Under the pieces are notes generated by a model, which saw only the letters and a list, made by a program, of their open reading frames with translations, was not told where the DNA came from and ran no database searches. This document shows positions 6,331-14,078 of a DNA stretch of 17,147 nucleotides, in pieces. Position numbers and translations under genes: made by a program. This DNA is from Lenzites betulinus (taxonomy: Eukaryota; Basidiomycota; Agaricomycetes; Polyporales; Polyporaceae): contig JABYQU010000102.1 of the NCBI GenBank assembly GCA_022264855.1, positions 1 to 17,147 on the forward strand, written 5' to 3'. Numbering within the stretch: the first letter of the stretch is position 1; every line of letters begins with the position of its first letter.

Positions 6331-8627
6331 GACGTAGCATCGTCGTAAGGAGGGGGAGCATCGCCTCCCGGCTCTCCTTGAGTCTCTTGACGAGCCCCTG
6401 CGTCACCCATTTCGGTGACCGGGGCCGTGGTGGTGGGCGCAGCCTCGCCCTCCTCGACCTCCATGTTGTCGTTCGACGCGTGAGCTGGAGGGGGAGGAGC
6501 GGGGTTAGCGGCCGGAGCCTCATTGGTAGCGGTCGACGTGGGTGTCGCCGCTATGTTTAGGGATTGGGGAGGGGGTACATTGACCACCTCCGATACAGAG
6601 TGTATGCCGGGGAGAGCCGTGATAGGTTCCCCGGGAGTGATTCCTTCGCGAGCGGCGCGGGATCGCGCAGCCGCGTCGCGGTGCTCGTCTGCCCACTCGA
6701 TGGTGACGCCTAGTCGGGCGTACCAGAGTGCGACGTGAAACAGGGACAGCGCGTCCTCTGCGAAGCTGCCGGGATATGCCTGCGTGGTGCTCTCGGGGCT
6801 GACAGGGTACTGTCCCGTCAGAATGATGTGACGGTACAGGCCCGGCACTGAGAACAATACGTTCGTCAGCGAGAGCCACCGTCCGCGTTCAGACGGGGTT
6901 ACACGGCGCGTCAAAGCGCGGCGACCCATCTGGTGGAACTCGACGTGGACCAGTTGCGGCCGACCGTCGGGGGCGACCGTCATCCACGACGGACGAGACG
7001 ACGGGTAGTTCTTCATCCACTCGCGAAGCTCCTTCGCGGTGGAGTCCAGCCGTGGCTGCGCGAGCTTCACGTGCGGCTGCTGCTTGGAGCGATACGGCCG
7101 TCCTGCAATCGGGCGGTCGTTGCGGGTGGTGGGCATCGGCAGATGCGCCGTGCTTGTAGGGATTAACCCCGGCGGCGTATATGCAGCCGGGTGGGGCTGG
7201 TCTACGGTGGGACCTGTCCGATTGGATGGGCCACCCGAGGGACCAGCTCGGTCGAGGTTCCGCCAGCTGCTCACCAAGACTTGTAATCCCCGCACGCTGG
7301 TCAGTGCGGGGTTGGCGTTGACCTGCGCCAGCAGATGTTGTATGCGATGCCGCGCCTGACCCATGTCAGTGTGCGAGGCATCCAAGATTTGCCGGGCCTC
7401 CTCTTGAGTCATTGGCACGAAGTCGTACCAATGGTTGGTGAGCTTGGGGTCCGAGTTCGCCGGTGCGGCTAACTCGTCGTGGGGCCAGTTGGGGATGAGC
7501 GACTGATGAGAGGCGGCAGTCGTGCCTGTCCACGTCATCATGCCCGGGCGCGGAGGAGCTGGTACTCCTCGACGCGCGTTCCGCATCACTTGCCGACTCG
7601 AAATACGCCGCGCCCGTTTGGCGTCGAACGTAGCCTCGTCTTCCGACGAGAAGTCGTAGTCGACCATGGGGTGCGGGGCCGGCTCTTCCCGCGGCGGCTC
7701 GATTCTTTGGGTCTCGGGCGACGTCTGCGTCGGCCGAGTCGTGGTAGACGATCCTTGTCGGAACATGTCAAATCCACGAACGTCCCCTGCTGATATTGGC
7801 GGGGGAAAGCGGGACGACATGTCCTCGCGCCTATCCCCGCGCCGCACCGTCCTGTCCTCGTTGGGACGGCTGTAAGGTTGGTAACGAGCAGTTTCTGCTC
7901 GAGACTCCTGTTGTTTCTTCATATCCTCCAGCTGCTGCTGGAGTCGATCCTTCTCGTCTTGCAGATCGTCGTACCGCTCGCGCTCGTCGTTGCGCTCGCG
8001 ACGGTACCGCTCCATCGTCTCACGACGCTCATCTGCGAGCTGCCGTGCCTCCTTCAACTGCTCTTGCAGTTCAGCTATACGCCGCTCGTTCTCCGCGGCG
8101 TCCCCTCCCTCCTTGGAGCGACTATGCTCCTCGAAGTACTGCCAGAACCGGGCTTGAAGCTGAGCTTGCACGCTCATTTGAGCTTCGCGCAGCGATGGCT
8201 CCGACTGCGCGCCCCGAAGATGGCGGATGAACTCGGCGCAGATCACGCAGCCCGTCGTATGCGCGACGAGGAGCGGATGCTCTGCTACCGGTCCCCAGGC
8301 CAGGTTCATGCTCAGTGGCATGATGGGCGGCATCCCTGGCATTACGCCCATGGGAGCGACCTGATTTTGGGGCGGAGCAAACGCTGAGACCGACGCCCCA
8401 TGTGCTTGAGGGTACGCGGGCGGGTACGCGTAGCCGTATCCCGGCTGCGGATATTGATTCGTAGGCGGTGTCTGCGTTGGGGCACCGCCGTACTGGTACT
8501 GGGCCGGATACGGCGCAGGATACCCAGCTACTTGCTGATGCACGGCTGGGGCGGCAGGATCCTGTAGGAGCGCAGGATACGCGCTCCTTACAAGTGCGGA
8601 GTCCCTGCGGGTGTGCCTTCCCTCCAT
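6318..8627 (-). CDS. Gag-like protein, N-terminally truncated and fused
   Basis: This is the sole long ORF of the retroelement and fills the gag position. The first ATG (8627) gives 769 aa, but codons upstream of 8592 are antisense transposase DNA, 8592-8556 is LTR, and only 8555 onward is native coding sequence, so the real N terminus is lost. Visible parts in order: a Pro/Gln/Tyr/Gly-rich low-complexity region (PYPAQYQYGGAP, QPGYGYAYPPAYPQ); a segment with CVICAEFIRH; a long charged coiled coil (ERRIAELQEQLKEARQL through LQQQLEDMKKQQESR, about 8130-7910); a disordered basic and acidic middle; a folded-looking C-terminal segment around GRWLSLTNVLFSVPGLY and YHV-like FHVALWYARLGVTIEWAD; then an Ala/Pro/Glu-rich tail ending in PPPY. 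There is no CCHC zinc knuckle, protease or RT motif. It is gag by position and architecture, not by a verified domain match. The stop codon lies inside a hairpin stem. Confidence 0.78.
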   Translation of the reverse strand: MEGRHTRRDSALVRSAYPALLQDPAAPAVHQQVAGYPAPYPAQYQYGGAPTQTPPTNQYPQPGYGYAYPPAYPQAHGASVSAFAPPQNQVAPMGVMPGMPPIMPLSMNLAWGPVAEHPLLVAHTTGCVICAEFIRHLRGAQSEPSLREAQMSVQAQLQARFWQYFEEHSRSKEGGDAAENERRIAELQEQLKEARQLADERRETMERYRRERNDERERYDDLQDEKDRLQQQLEDMKKQQESRAETARYQPYSRPNEDRTVRRGDRREDMSSRFPPPISAGDVRGFDMFRQGSSTTTRPTQTSPETQRIEPPREEPAPHPMVDYDFSSEDEATFDAKRARRISSRQVMRNARRGVPAPPRPGMMTWTGTTAASHQSLIPNWPHDELAAPANSDPKLTNHWYDFVPMTQEEARQILDASHTDMGQARHRIQHLLAQVNANPALTSVRGLQVLVSSWRNLDRAGPSGGPSNRTGPTVDQPHPAAYTPPGLIPTSTAHLPMPTTRNDRPIAGRPYRSKQQPHVKLAQPRLDSTAKELREWMKNYPSSRPSWMTVAPDGRPQLVHVEFHQMGRRALTRRVTPSERGRWLSLTNVLFSVPGLYRHIILTGQYPVSPESTTQAYPGSFAEDALSLFHVALWYARLGVTIEWADEHRDAAARSRAAREGITPGEPITALPGIHSVSEVVNVPPPQSLNIAATPTSTATNEAPAANPAPPPPAHASNDNMEVEEGEAAPTTTAPVTEMGDAGARQETQGEPGGDAPPPYDDATSMAS
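8556..8592 (-). repeat. 37-bp remnant of the 5' LTR
   Basis: It is identical over all 37 bases to the first 37 bases of the 3' LTR (5938-5974) and carries the same 8-bp stem hairpin. Directly after it, in element orientation, the sequence changes to gag coding DNA. The remaining 259 bp of the LTR, the primer binding site and the gag start are therefore deleted. The outer end and TSD are intact, so the loss is internal. Confidence 0.92.
8593..8597. repeat. 5-bp target site duplication, right copy
   Basis: AGTGC, matching 5674-5678, directly after the CTTACA terminus. Confidence 0.96.
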
Positions 8628-10166
8628 TCGACAACTGATCAGCTCGGGCAAGTTGACGCTTACCCGCAAGGTGAGCTACTCGACTCCTCTTACTCCATAG
8701 TAGGATCAGTGCTAATATAATGAATCTAGACTGCCAAGTTCGATATCGCGCTCTTGCAGGACGGGAACATGACCTCCATGAAGTTCGAGCAGGCACTTAC
8801 ACAATACACATCTATCGTAGCGCCAATTGCACGTGCTATCAAGAGCCTTGAGGCGACAGATGCTACTGCGGCAGATGTTTTTGTCTTCTGGCTCGGGATT
8901 GCATCGACCCTTCGCGACCTTTTTGCACGCCCTGAAGAAGAGACTGGTATCTCATCCGACCTCGCACAGAAGATCACGGGAATCGTCAACAAGTGGTACA
9001 AGGAAATAATCGACCAAGCGCCGACTGACGTATACTTCACAGCATTCTTCCTGCATCCCAGTGCGTCTTTGTTATTCATAATTAGTACTCTTGTTGCCAT
9101 TACTCTATGCTGACTGAATGCACTTTACTAACAGAGTATGCACGTGCTGACGTCCTTGCGAAGCCCACTTCCCTTTCAAACGCTATCTTTGTACCACCGG
9201 CACGGTCTCGTGATGGCCAGCCTGCTGACAACGCAGAAGAAGACGACTCGTTGAAGGCACCCATACCGCGTGCCTACCGGCGGGTCAAGGAGTTCCTCAA
9301 GACGATGCTGCAAGCCGAGATCAAACTCAAAGTGCAGCCGCTTGTTCAGCAGCTCGATGAGGCGACTCTCGCGGATGAACTCCGCCATCAGCTCTTGGCC
9401 TATGCATGTGGTGAATACCCTTTCACTGCCCCGGTTGTAGAATCTGCCAAGGAGGGTCATCCAGTCCTTCGATGGTGGATGAGCCTTCAAGATCACCAGC
9501 ATGCACGTGTGCTATCGGTGCGTCATTTATCTATTCCATGCTACTTGATTAGGTCAACTTTAATATGTCACAGATGCTTGCTATCAAACTGTATTCGATT
9601 GCTATCAATTCCATGGCAGAAGAACGTACGGTGTCCAACTTCACATGGTTTAACTCCAAACTTCGAAACAGACAGGAGGTCAAGACCCTTGTCGACATGA
9701 TTCAAGTTCGGCAGTGGAGCCTACTCCAGGTAAGTGGGAGTGCCGTGCTCGTGCTAGTTCTGTCTTATTTATAACCACATCGCTCTAGGATTATCCCGAG
9801 AGACCGCCTCGTACACATCCAACAGTGCGCTGGGCCGACATCGACAAGGCCATATTCTCCGCACGTGATGCAGACAGCGCGACCGAAACCAGCAACGAGG
9901 ACTTCTTTGAAGAATGGCCCTCGGATGAGGCTGATTCGCCGCAGGATCGCGCTCGCACTCAGCTGTCTGAGGCCGCGCTTGCGGCTGACGACTTCGAGGT
10001 TGATGCACTCGCTGACCTGTTTTCGTCCACGCTCCGTGGGATGTTGAGTGACCCGTCCGAGGAGCTCACCCAATCGGATGATGAGGGCAGCGGGGAGGGT
10101 CCTGACCAAGCCGTAGTGGAGGCGTCCGGTGTTCCGATGGAGCGCAAGGCGAACTGGAACTGGTGA
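8598..10166 (+). pseudogene. hAT transposase, 3' part (exons 5b to 9)
   Basis: This is the continuation of the transposase after the retroelement. Exons are 8598-8670, 8730-9060, 9135-9517, 9574-9729 and 9789-10166 (TGA), separated by 56-74 bp introns with clear branch points (GCTAAT, TACTAAC). The frame continues as ESLRVCLPSIRQLISSGKL. The exon 6-7 product is the mainly helical insertion domain with FFLHPKYARADVL. The exon 7-8 junction carries the hAT C-terminal dimerisation region: LRWWMSLQ, then MLAIKLYSIAINSMAEERTV, where E850 in the EER motif is the likely third catalytic acid, then WFNSKLRNRQEVKTLVDMIQ. The last 125 residues form an acidic tail (EDFFEEWPSDEAD, SDPSEELTQSDDEGSGE) ending NWNW. 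No stops or frameshifts are present, so the gene was coding-competent until the insertion. Confidence 0.9.
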
Positions 10167-10188
10167 TCACATATATTCTTTGCTTACA

Positions 10189-10319
10189 GTTATTAACATG
10201 TCATCAATTGTTATCAATCATTTCTAACGTGTTAATAACACCGGTGTTAATAACTGTTAAGAACCGTGGTGAGAAACGCCCCTCGGAGGGGCCCGAGTTA
10301 TTAACTGTGTGTTAATGAC
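10189..10319. promoter_or_regulatory. Right subterminal motif array of the hAT element
   Basis: GTTATTAAC is at 10189-10197 and 10297-10305, GTTAATAAC at 10231-10239 and 10246-10254, and GTTAATGAC at 10311-10319. The middle pair flanks a perfect AACACCGGTGTT palindrome, mirroring the AACCGGTT arrangement at the left end. CCCCTC/GAGGGG around 10279-10291 forms a small hairpin. These are likely transposase binding sites, by analogy with other hAT ends. Confidence 0.7.
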
Positions 10320-10326
10320 CCGATGA

Positions 10327-10344
10327 ATTCTTCACGGTACCCTA
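10327..10344 (-). repeat. hAT right terminal inverted repeat
   Basis: The reverse complement reads TAGGGTACCGTGAAGAAT, 17 of 18 identical to the left terminus. Confidence 0.95.
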
Positions 10345-10352
10345 TATACTAC
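10345..10352. repeat. 8-bp target site duplication, right copy
   Basis: TATACTAC, identical to 3344-3351. Confidence 0.95.
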
Positions 10353-10781
10353 TGCCAGAGAGGATCAGTAGGATGTGCTAGTAGCTTGCGAAGTAGAGTT
10401 GCAGTACAAAAAGTTGAACGTACTTATCTTATGATAGGATCTGTCTAGCAGTGAACTAGAAAGTGCATCTGAGCGTTGCCTCGCCGGGATGATACGCGAA
10501 CATGAGTACACAACGAGTCAAGACTTGTCTTGACGTCACGAAGATGGATAACAAGACTTCGGTCTTATTGACAGAATAATAACTCGAAGAGGACCTTTCT
10601 ATGACACAGGAGTGGATGCAGGACACGGAACACATATACAACACAGAAACTCTACAGGTGGACGCGCACTTCGATGATACATACAACACGACCTACGAAA
10701 ACACGTCAGCCTTGCTAAAGTCATTCAAGTAAGGAGAATAACCCACTTCACGTATACTGGACCAATGGAAACACAGAACGG
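10353..10781. other. Spacer between the hAT element and the UbiA gene
   Basis: No coding region is supported. It should contain the 3' untranslated region and terminator of the minus-strand UbiA gene. Two small structures are visible: the palindrome at 10517-10534 overlapping a TGACGTCA box, and a GAC-TTCG-GTC type hairpin at 10553-10566. Confidence 0.5.
10517..10538. promoter_or_regulatory. Palindrome GTCAAGAC-TT-GTCTTGAC overlapping a CRE-type TGACGTCA box
   Basis: A perfect 8-bp inverted repeat with a 2-base centre (10517-10534) runs into TGACGTCA (10531-10538), the consensus bound by CREB/ATF bZIP factors. It lies downstream of the UbiA gene rather than in an obvious promoter, so its use as a regulatory site is unproven. 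Confidence 0.35.
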
Positions 10782-11884
10782 TCAACGCCCGGCGATGAAC
10801 GGCGTAACGTGTACAGCACACAGCCAGAGCTATTTCGCGAACCACATTGTCAGTCCCAAATGCAACAACGGGAGAATGACCCAGTACGCACGTTATACAG
10901 ACGATAAGACTTCCGGTCCGCCGCGGCGTTGTCATACAGCACAAACCGGGCTCCCCCCAAGGCGCCCATCGCGGAAAGCACTGCGCCATGCACGACCGGG
11001 GCGTGCCAGTACGCCACCAGGAACGCGGACCACATAGCGAGGAGAACGGGCATCGCCCAGCGACTGCTTCGCGGGAACACAATCGGGAGCGTCTTCCGCC
11101 CGGTGAGCCGATCGCCCTCCGTGTCCTGGAAGTCCTGCGCCTGGATCGTCGACACGATCACGAGTGCGTTCAGCACCTGCGCAGCCACCGCCATCGCCTT
11201 GTGCTCGCCGCCGGCTGCAAGATAGGTGGCGCGTTAGTCAGACGTGTTCGGGAGGTCGAAGGATGTTTGCGAACGTACCGTATGCAACGTACGTCGCCCC
11301 GGCGTTGAACGCGGCATAGCCCACGGCGTTGCACATGTTTCTGGGCAGCCATGCGGCGTCCATACCGAGCTCGTTGTGTGCAAGCGTCCCGAGCGCGAGC
11401 GCAACGCTAGGCGCAAGGACGCCGTAGTGGGCCGACACTGAGAGGCAAACCGCGAGCATGGCCCAGCGCAGGCTGCGGGCATTCGCGACGGTGATACGTC
11501 CGGACGGGATGGGGCGCCATGGCTTGTTCGAAGCGTCCTCCTCGGGGGACAAGCATTGGTTCGAGAGGCAGAATTGGAGGAGGTGGAGCCATATCCAGAT
11601 GACCCGGGGGATGATTTGCGAGGTGGAGGACATGGGGGCGGCGGCAGTCCCGAAAATGAGCTAGTGTACGGTGAGCAGCTGGTAATGCCTCGTGCATGAG
11701 GAGTGGGACTCACAGTGGGGAAAAAGACAGTCTTGAGGTCAGAGAACGTGAAGAGCCACAGCGTGTATGCGAAGCTGCAGATCTGCCTCCATAGCCGCGA
11801 TAAGCCAAGGTCAAGGCGCACAGAGTTGACCGTGAAAGGAGAGGATACGACGGTGGAGTGGAAGATGGTGACGGAGCCGAGCAT
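10782..11884 (-). CDS. UbiA-family membrane prenyltransferase or terpene cyclase
   Basis: UbiA enzymes are integral membrane proteins that transfer or cyclise prenyl diphosphates using two Asp-rich motifs that bind the Mg-diphosphate. The gene reads from ATG 11884 through exons 11714-11884, 11279-11660, 10892-11214 and 10782-10829 (TGA), with introns of 53, 64 and 62 bp, giving 307 aa, normal for the family. Motif 1 is NQCLSPEED (N91 to D99) followed by NKPWRPIPSG. Motif 2 is DFQDTEGD (D212, D215, D219) followed by RLTGRKTLPI. Several hydrophobic segments fit membrane helices (for example VIWIWLHLLQFCL and WAMPVLLAMWSAFLVAYW). The +4 position of motif 1 is Ser rather than the Asp of the generic NxxxDxxxD pattern. 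The product is unknown: fungal relatives include meroterpenoid prenyltransferases and UbiA-type sesquiterpene cyclases. The frame is intact despite the transposon 430 bp downstream of its stop. Confidence 0.88.
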
Positions 11885-11902
11885 GATTCCGTCAATTGAG
11901 GA

Positions 11903-11925
11903 GGGAGGGGCGGGGCGGGGCGGGG
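11903..11925 (+). promoter_or_regulatory. G-quadruplex-type GGGGC array upstream of the UbiA start
   Basis: The plus strand carries GGG then four GGGG runs separated by single bases (A, C, C, C), which meets the common G-quadruplex pattern. It starts about 19 bp upstream of the UbiA ATG, so the gene's own strand is C-rich (CCCCGCCCC repeats, also GC-box-like). It could act as a promoter element or a structured template; only the sequence pattern is seen. Confidence 0.6.
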
Positions 11926-14078
11926 TGGAACTGGGTCAGAGTCCTAGGCCTGACTCGCAGGAGGTTGCATTGAGATATATCTTGCCCGGAAGTTTAATCC
12001 TGGAATACGGGTGCGCGAAGGATCACAAAGCCGTGAGTTTTCGGCTGGGAAAACACCTGCCGACAAAAAGTCGATTGCGCTGCATCAGTCTACATGTGCG
12101 ATGGATAGGCCGGCGAGAGCGGGTGGGATCAGCTGTGGCTGCATGACGCATGGTCATGAACGCTTTCTGGGCACTGGCAGTGTAGGTGGATGAGTTGGTA
12201 CCTATCTCCCAGTGGGCAGAATCTCTCGGCGCCTCGGTGAGGACGGCGACCTACCTTGAGCAATGCATGATCCTAATGATTGGCCGACCTCCTTCTTGGA
12301 AGTATGATGATCTTCGCCGGCGCATCTGTGATCATCTAGTCTCCTTCGCCGCCGCGCGATCGTTCGCCCTCAAGACATAACGCCCGATGCAGCCTTCTGG
12401 GCTGGCAGCAATTTTATCCTGCGATTATCGTTCCAACCATCAGCATTTTCTTACGACGCCAAGTGAGTTATACGTTACACATCTCGTCAACGCTCACAAG
12501 CGTGTATATCCGGCTGCGGAACGCTGTCCGACTCTTCGAAAGGCACGGTATGCTGTACACGCGCAGACATTACGACCGAGGATATTACGAGCGAGAAGGA
12601 AATGAGATGCGCCCGCAAGAAGGACGTTAGCCGTACCGACGGAGGTTGATGAGTCCGGAGCAACGATTGCTTCTATCGGCAGAGTAGATAGAGAAGTACA
12701 CCCACGGCACCACAACAAGCGCAAACGCCCGCGGCCCGACGGTGATCAGAGCCCTAAGTCAACGCAGTCAATATAGTCGTCGTAGTCTGGCCACCACGCA
12801 GTCCGCTGCGCCGTTTGGACGTTTGGAGGGACGACGACGACGCCCGGCTTCCACCATCGGATGTCTAATCCTTACCCATCCGCTGCGGAATGGGGTCCGC
12901 CGGGCACGCCCCCGCCGCCCGGCGTGCATCTTCACGCAAATCGTATACGTACGTGACTTCTAATCTTGATAGCCCGGCGCGCGCGGCGCTCTGTTGGAGT
13001 GTCTCGGATTCGTTGTTCTGTGATACTCTGCAAAGATGGTGGGGAGAGCAAGGAATCAGACCGTACCATCAATTTCTGGTGTTCCTCGCTGCCTTAGCTC
13101 CTGCTAATGTTGATAGGAGGCCTCTCCCAGCGCGATCCTGCTCGATATCCGGTCAAGAACGAATACAGGAGCATGCGAGCGTCCTATAGACGGCGCGGGG
13201 ACCGAACGTCTGCATGCTCAGGCAGAGATACCAGAAGGAAATTGACTGTCGATAGATCAAGAAGTGATTCACGACGTATTCCGCCGACATCTCGGAAAAC
13301 GGCACCCCGGTGCCCTGCCACCGCGCTCGTGCTCCCAAGGCCGTGCCACACATGACGACACGACAAAGATGGGCCATTGTCCCAAGTGCGACGACGCCTC
13401 CGACTACGGAGGATCATCGTCGCACGCTTCGTCGGCCTGCTGCTCCCCACAAAACAGCGCTCGAAGAACACCCACCATCTCGGAGGCGCCGCAGAACACG
13501 CAGACTCCACTTCGGCCGGACGAATGCTTGATGCCTTTGATAACCAGGGCCATAACGATGCGGGGGAGCGGAGGATGTATACGACCGCGGCGCGAATGGA
13601 TCCGAAAGCGCATGCATCGGAAGGGCGGAACGTACGCAACCATGAAAGGGATCTCAGAGTCCGGGCCAGCCATCTGACCAAGGCACCGTCGAGTAGTGAT
13701 GCAGGAATGAATACTGTACATGTACGAGCCGTCAGAAGAGTCCAACGCGAGCTCGAGAGGGGTCTGATACAACTGAGAGGTAAGGCGCCGACCGAAGTAT
13801 CGGCCATACTAGCGTCCGTGGTACAAGACAGGGTTGCAGAGGCAGGGTAGAAGGGAGTGGGGAGTATACGGCGTACGTGTGAGTGTGAAGGCATGTATAG
13901 AGGGCACAGCAAGTGAGGTCGCTTGAGCGGGGCGGGCAGAGAACGGAGAGAATTTACGGTCGCGGCGGCCTGCAATTTGACAAGATGGCCGACTACCGCA
14001 TGTATACGATACGGTACTTCGAATTTGACCACGCGGGGGCTCCTGTACCTGTCGTATGGGACACGGCTGCAGACAAGG
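11926..14078. other. Region without a recognised gene
   Basis: This should include the UbiA promoter just right of 11926. Elsewhere open frames exist on both strands but none has a recognisable domain or a convincing exon chain. The longest is minus 13184-14290 (368 codons), whose translation is Ser/Arg/Leu-biased and overlaps the exonuclease 3' end in another frame. Protein-like fragments worth noting are plus 12387-12480 with 12509-12620 (FILRLSFQPSAF; RNAVRLFERHGMLYTRRHYD) and plus 13000-13180 (WWGEQGIRPYHQFLVFLAALAP). Genes right of here carry many one-base breaks, so a real gene could be hidden by similar breaks in this stretch. Confidence 0.4.

Larger units (their letters stand above)
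5679..8592 (-). mobile_element. Gag-only LTR retrotransposon nested in the hAT transposase
   Basis: A 2914-bp element inserted antisense to the transposase gene. It has LTR-type TG...CA termini extended to TGTAAG...CTTACA, a 5-bp target duplication, a 296-bp 3' LTR (left side), a polypurine tract beside that LTR, and a 37-bp remnant of the 5' LTR (right side). The only long ORF is gag-like. Between its stop (6318) and the polypurine tract (5983) there are only 335 bp, so no protease, reverse transcriptase, RNase H or integrase is encoded. It is therefore non-autonomous in the manner of plant TR-GAG elements and must have borrowed enzymes from another retroelement. The primer binding site and most of the 5' LTR are missing, so this copy cannot be transcribed from its own complete 5' LTR. 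Superfamily (Gypsy or Copia) cannot be assigned without pol. Confidence 0.9.
3352..10344 (+). mobile_element. hAT DNA transposon, complete but interrupted
   Basis: A full hAT element of 6993 bp. Subtracting the nested retroelement and its duplicated 5 bp gives an original length of 4074 bp. The evidence is layered: 18-bp inverted termini beginning TAGGGTACCGTG with one mismatch, a perfect 8-bp target duplication, subterminal GTTAATAAC-type repeats at both ends, and a transposase gene filling the interior. Every transposase exon is free of stops or frameshifts, and both target duplications are perfect, so both insertions look young. The interruption removes the transposase activity of this copy. 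Its termini look intact, so it could still be moved by a transposase supplied by another copy. Confidence 0.96.

Noticed and set aside
7796..8387. Plus-strand open frames inside the retroelement (for example 7796-8230 and 7878-8387)
   Set aside because: They are antisense shadows of the gag-like ORF, whose coiled-coil and low-complexity protein pattern makes sense only on the minus strand.
8628..8669. Start of the gag ORF at 8669
   Set aside because: The codon is TTG and lies in antisense hAT exon 5 DNA outside the retroelement. It cannot be the native start.
11710..11895. Alternative UbiA start at 11895
   Set aside because: That frame differs from the one leading through the donor at 11713 into the conserved UbiA motif. 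ATG 11884 is in the right frame.
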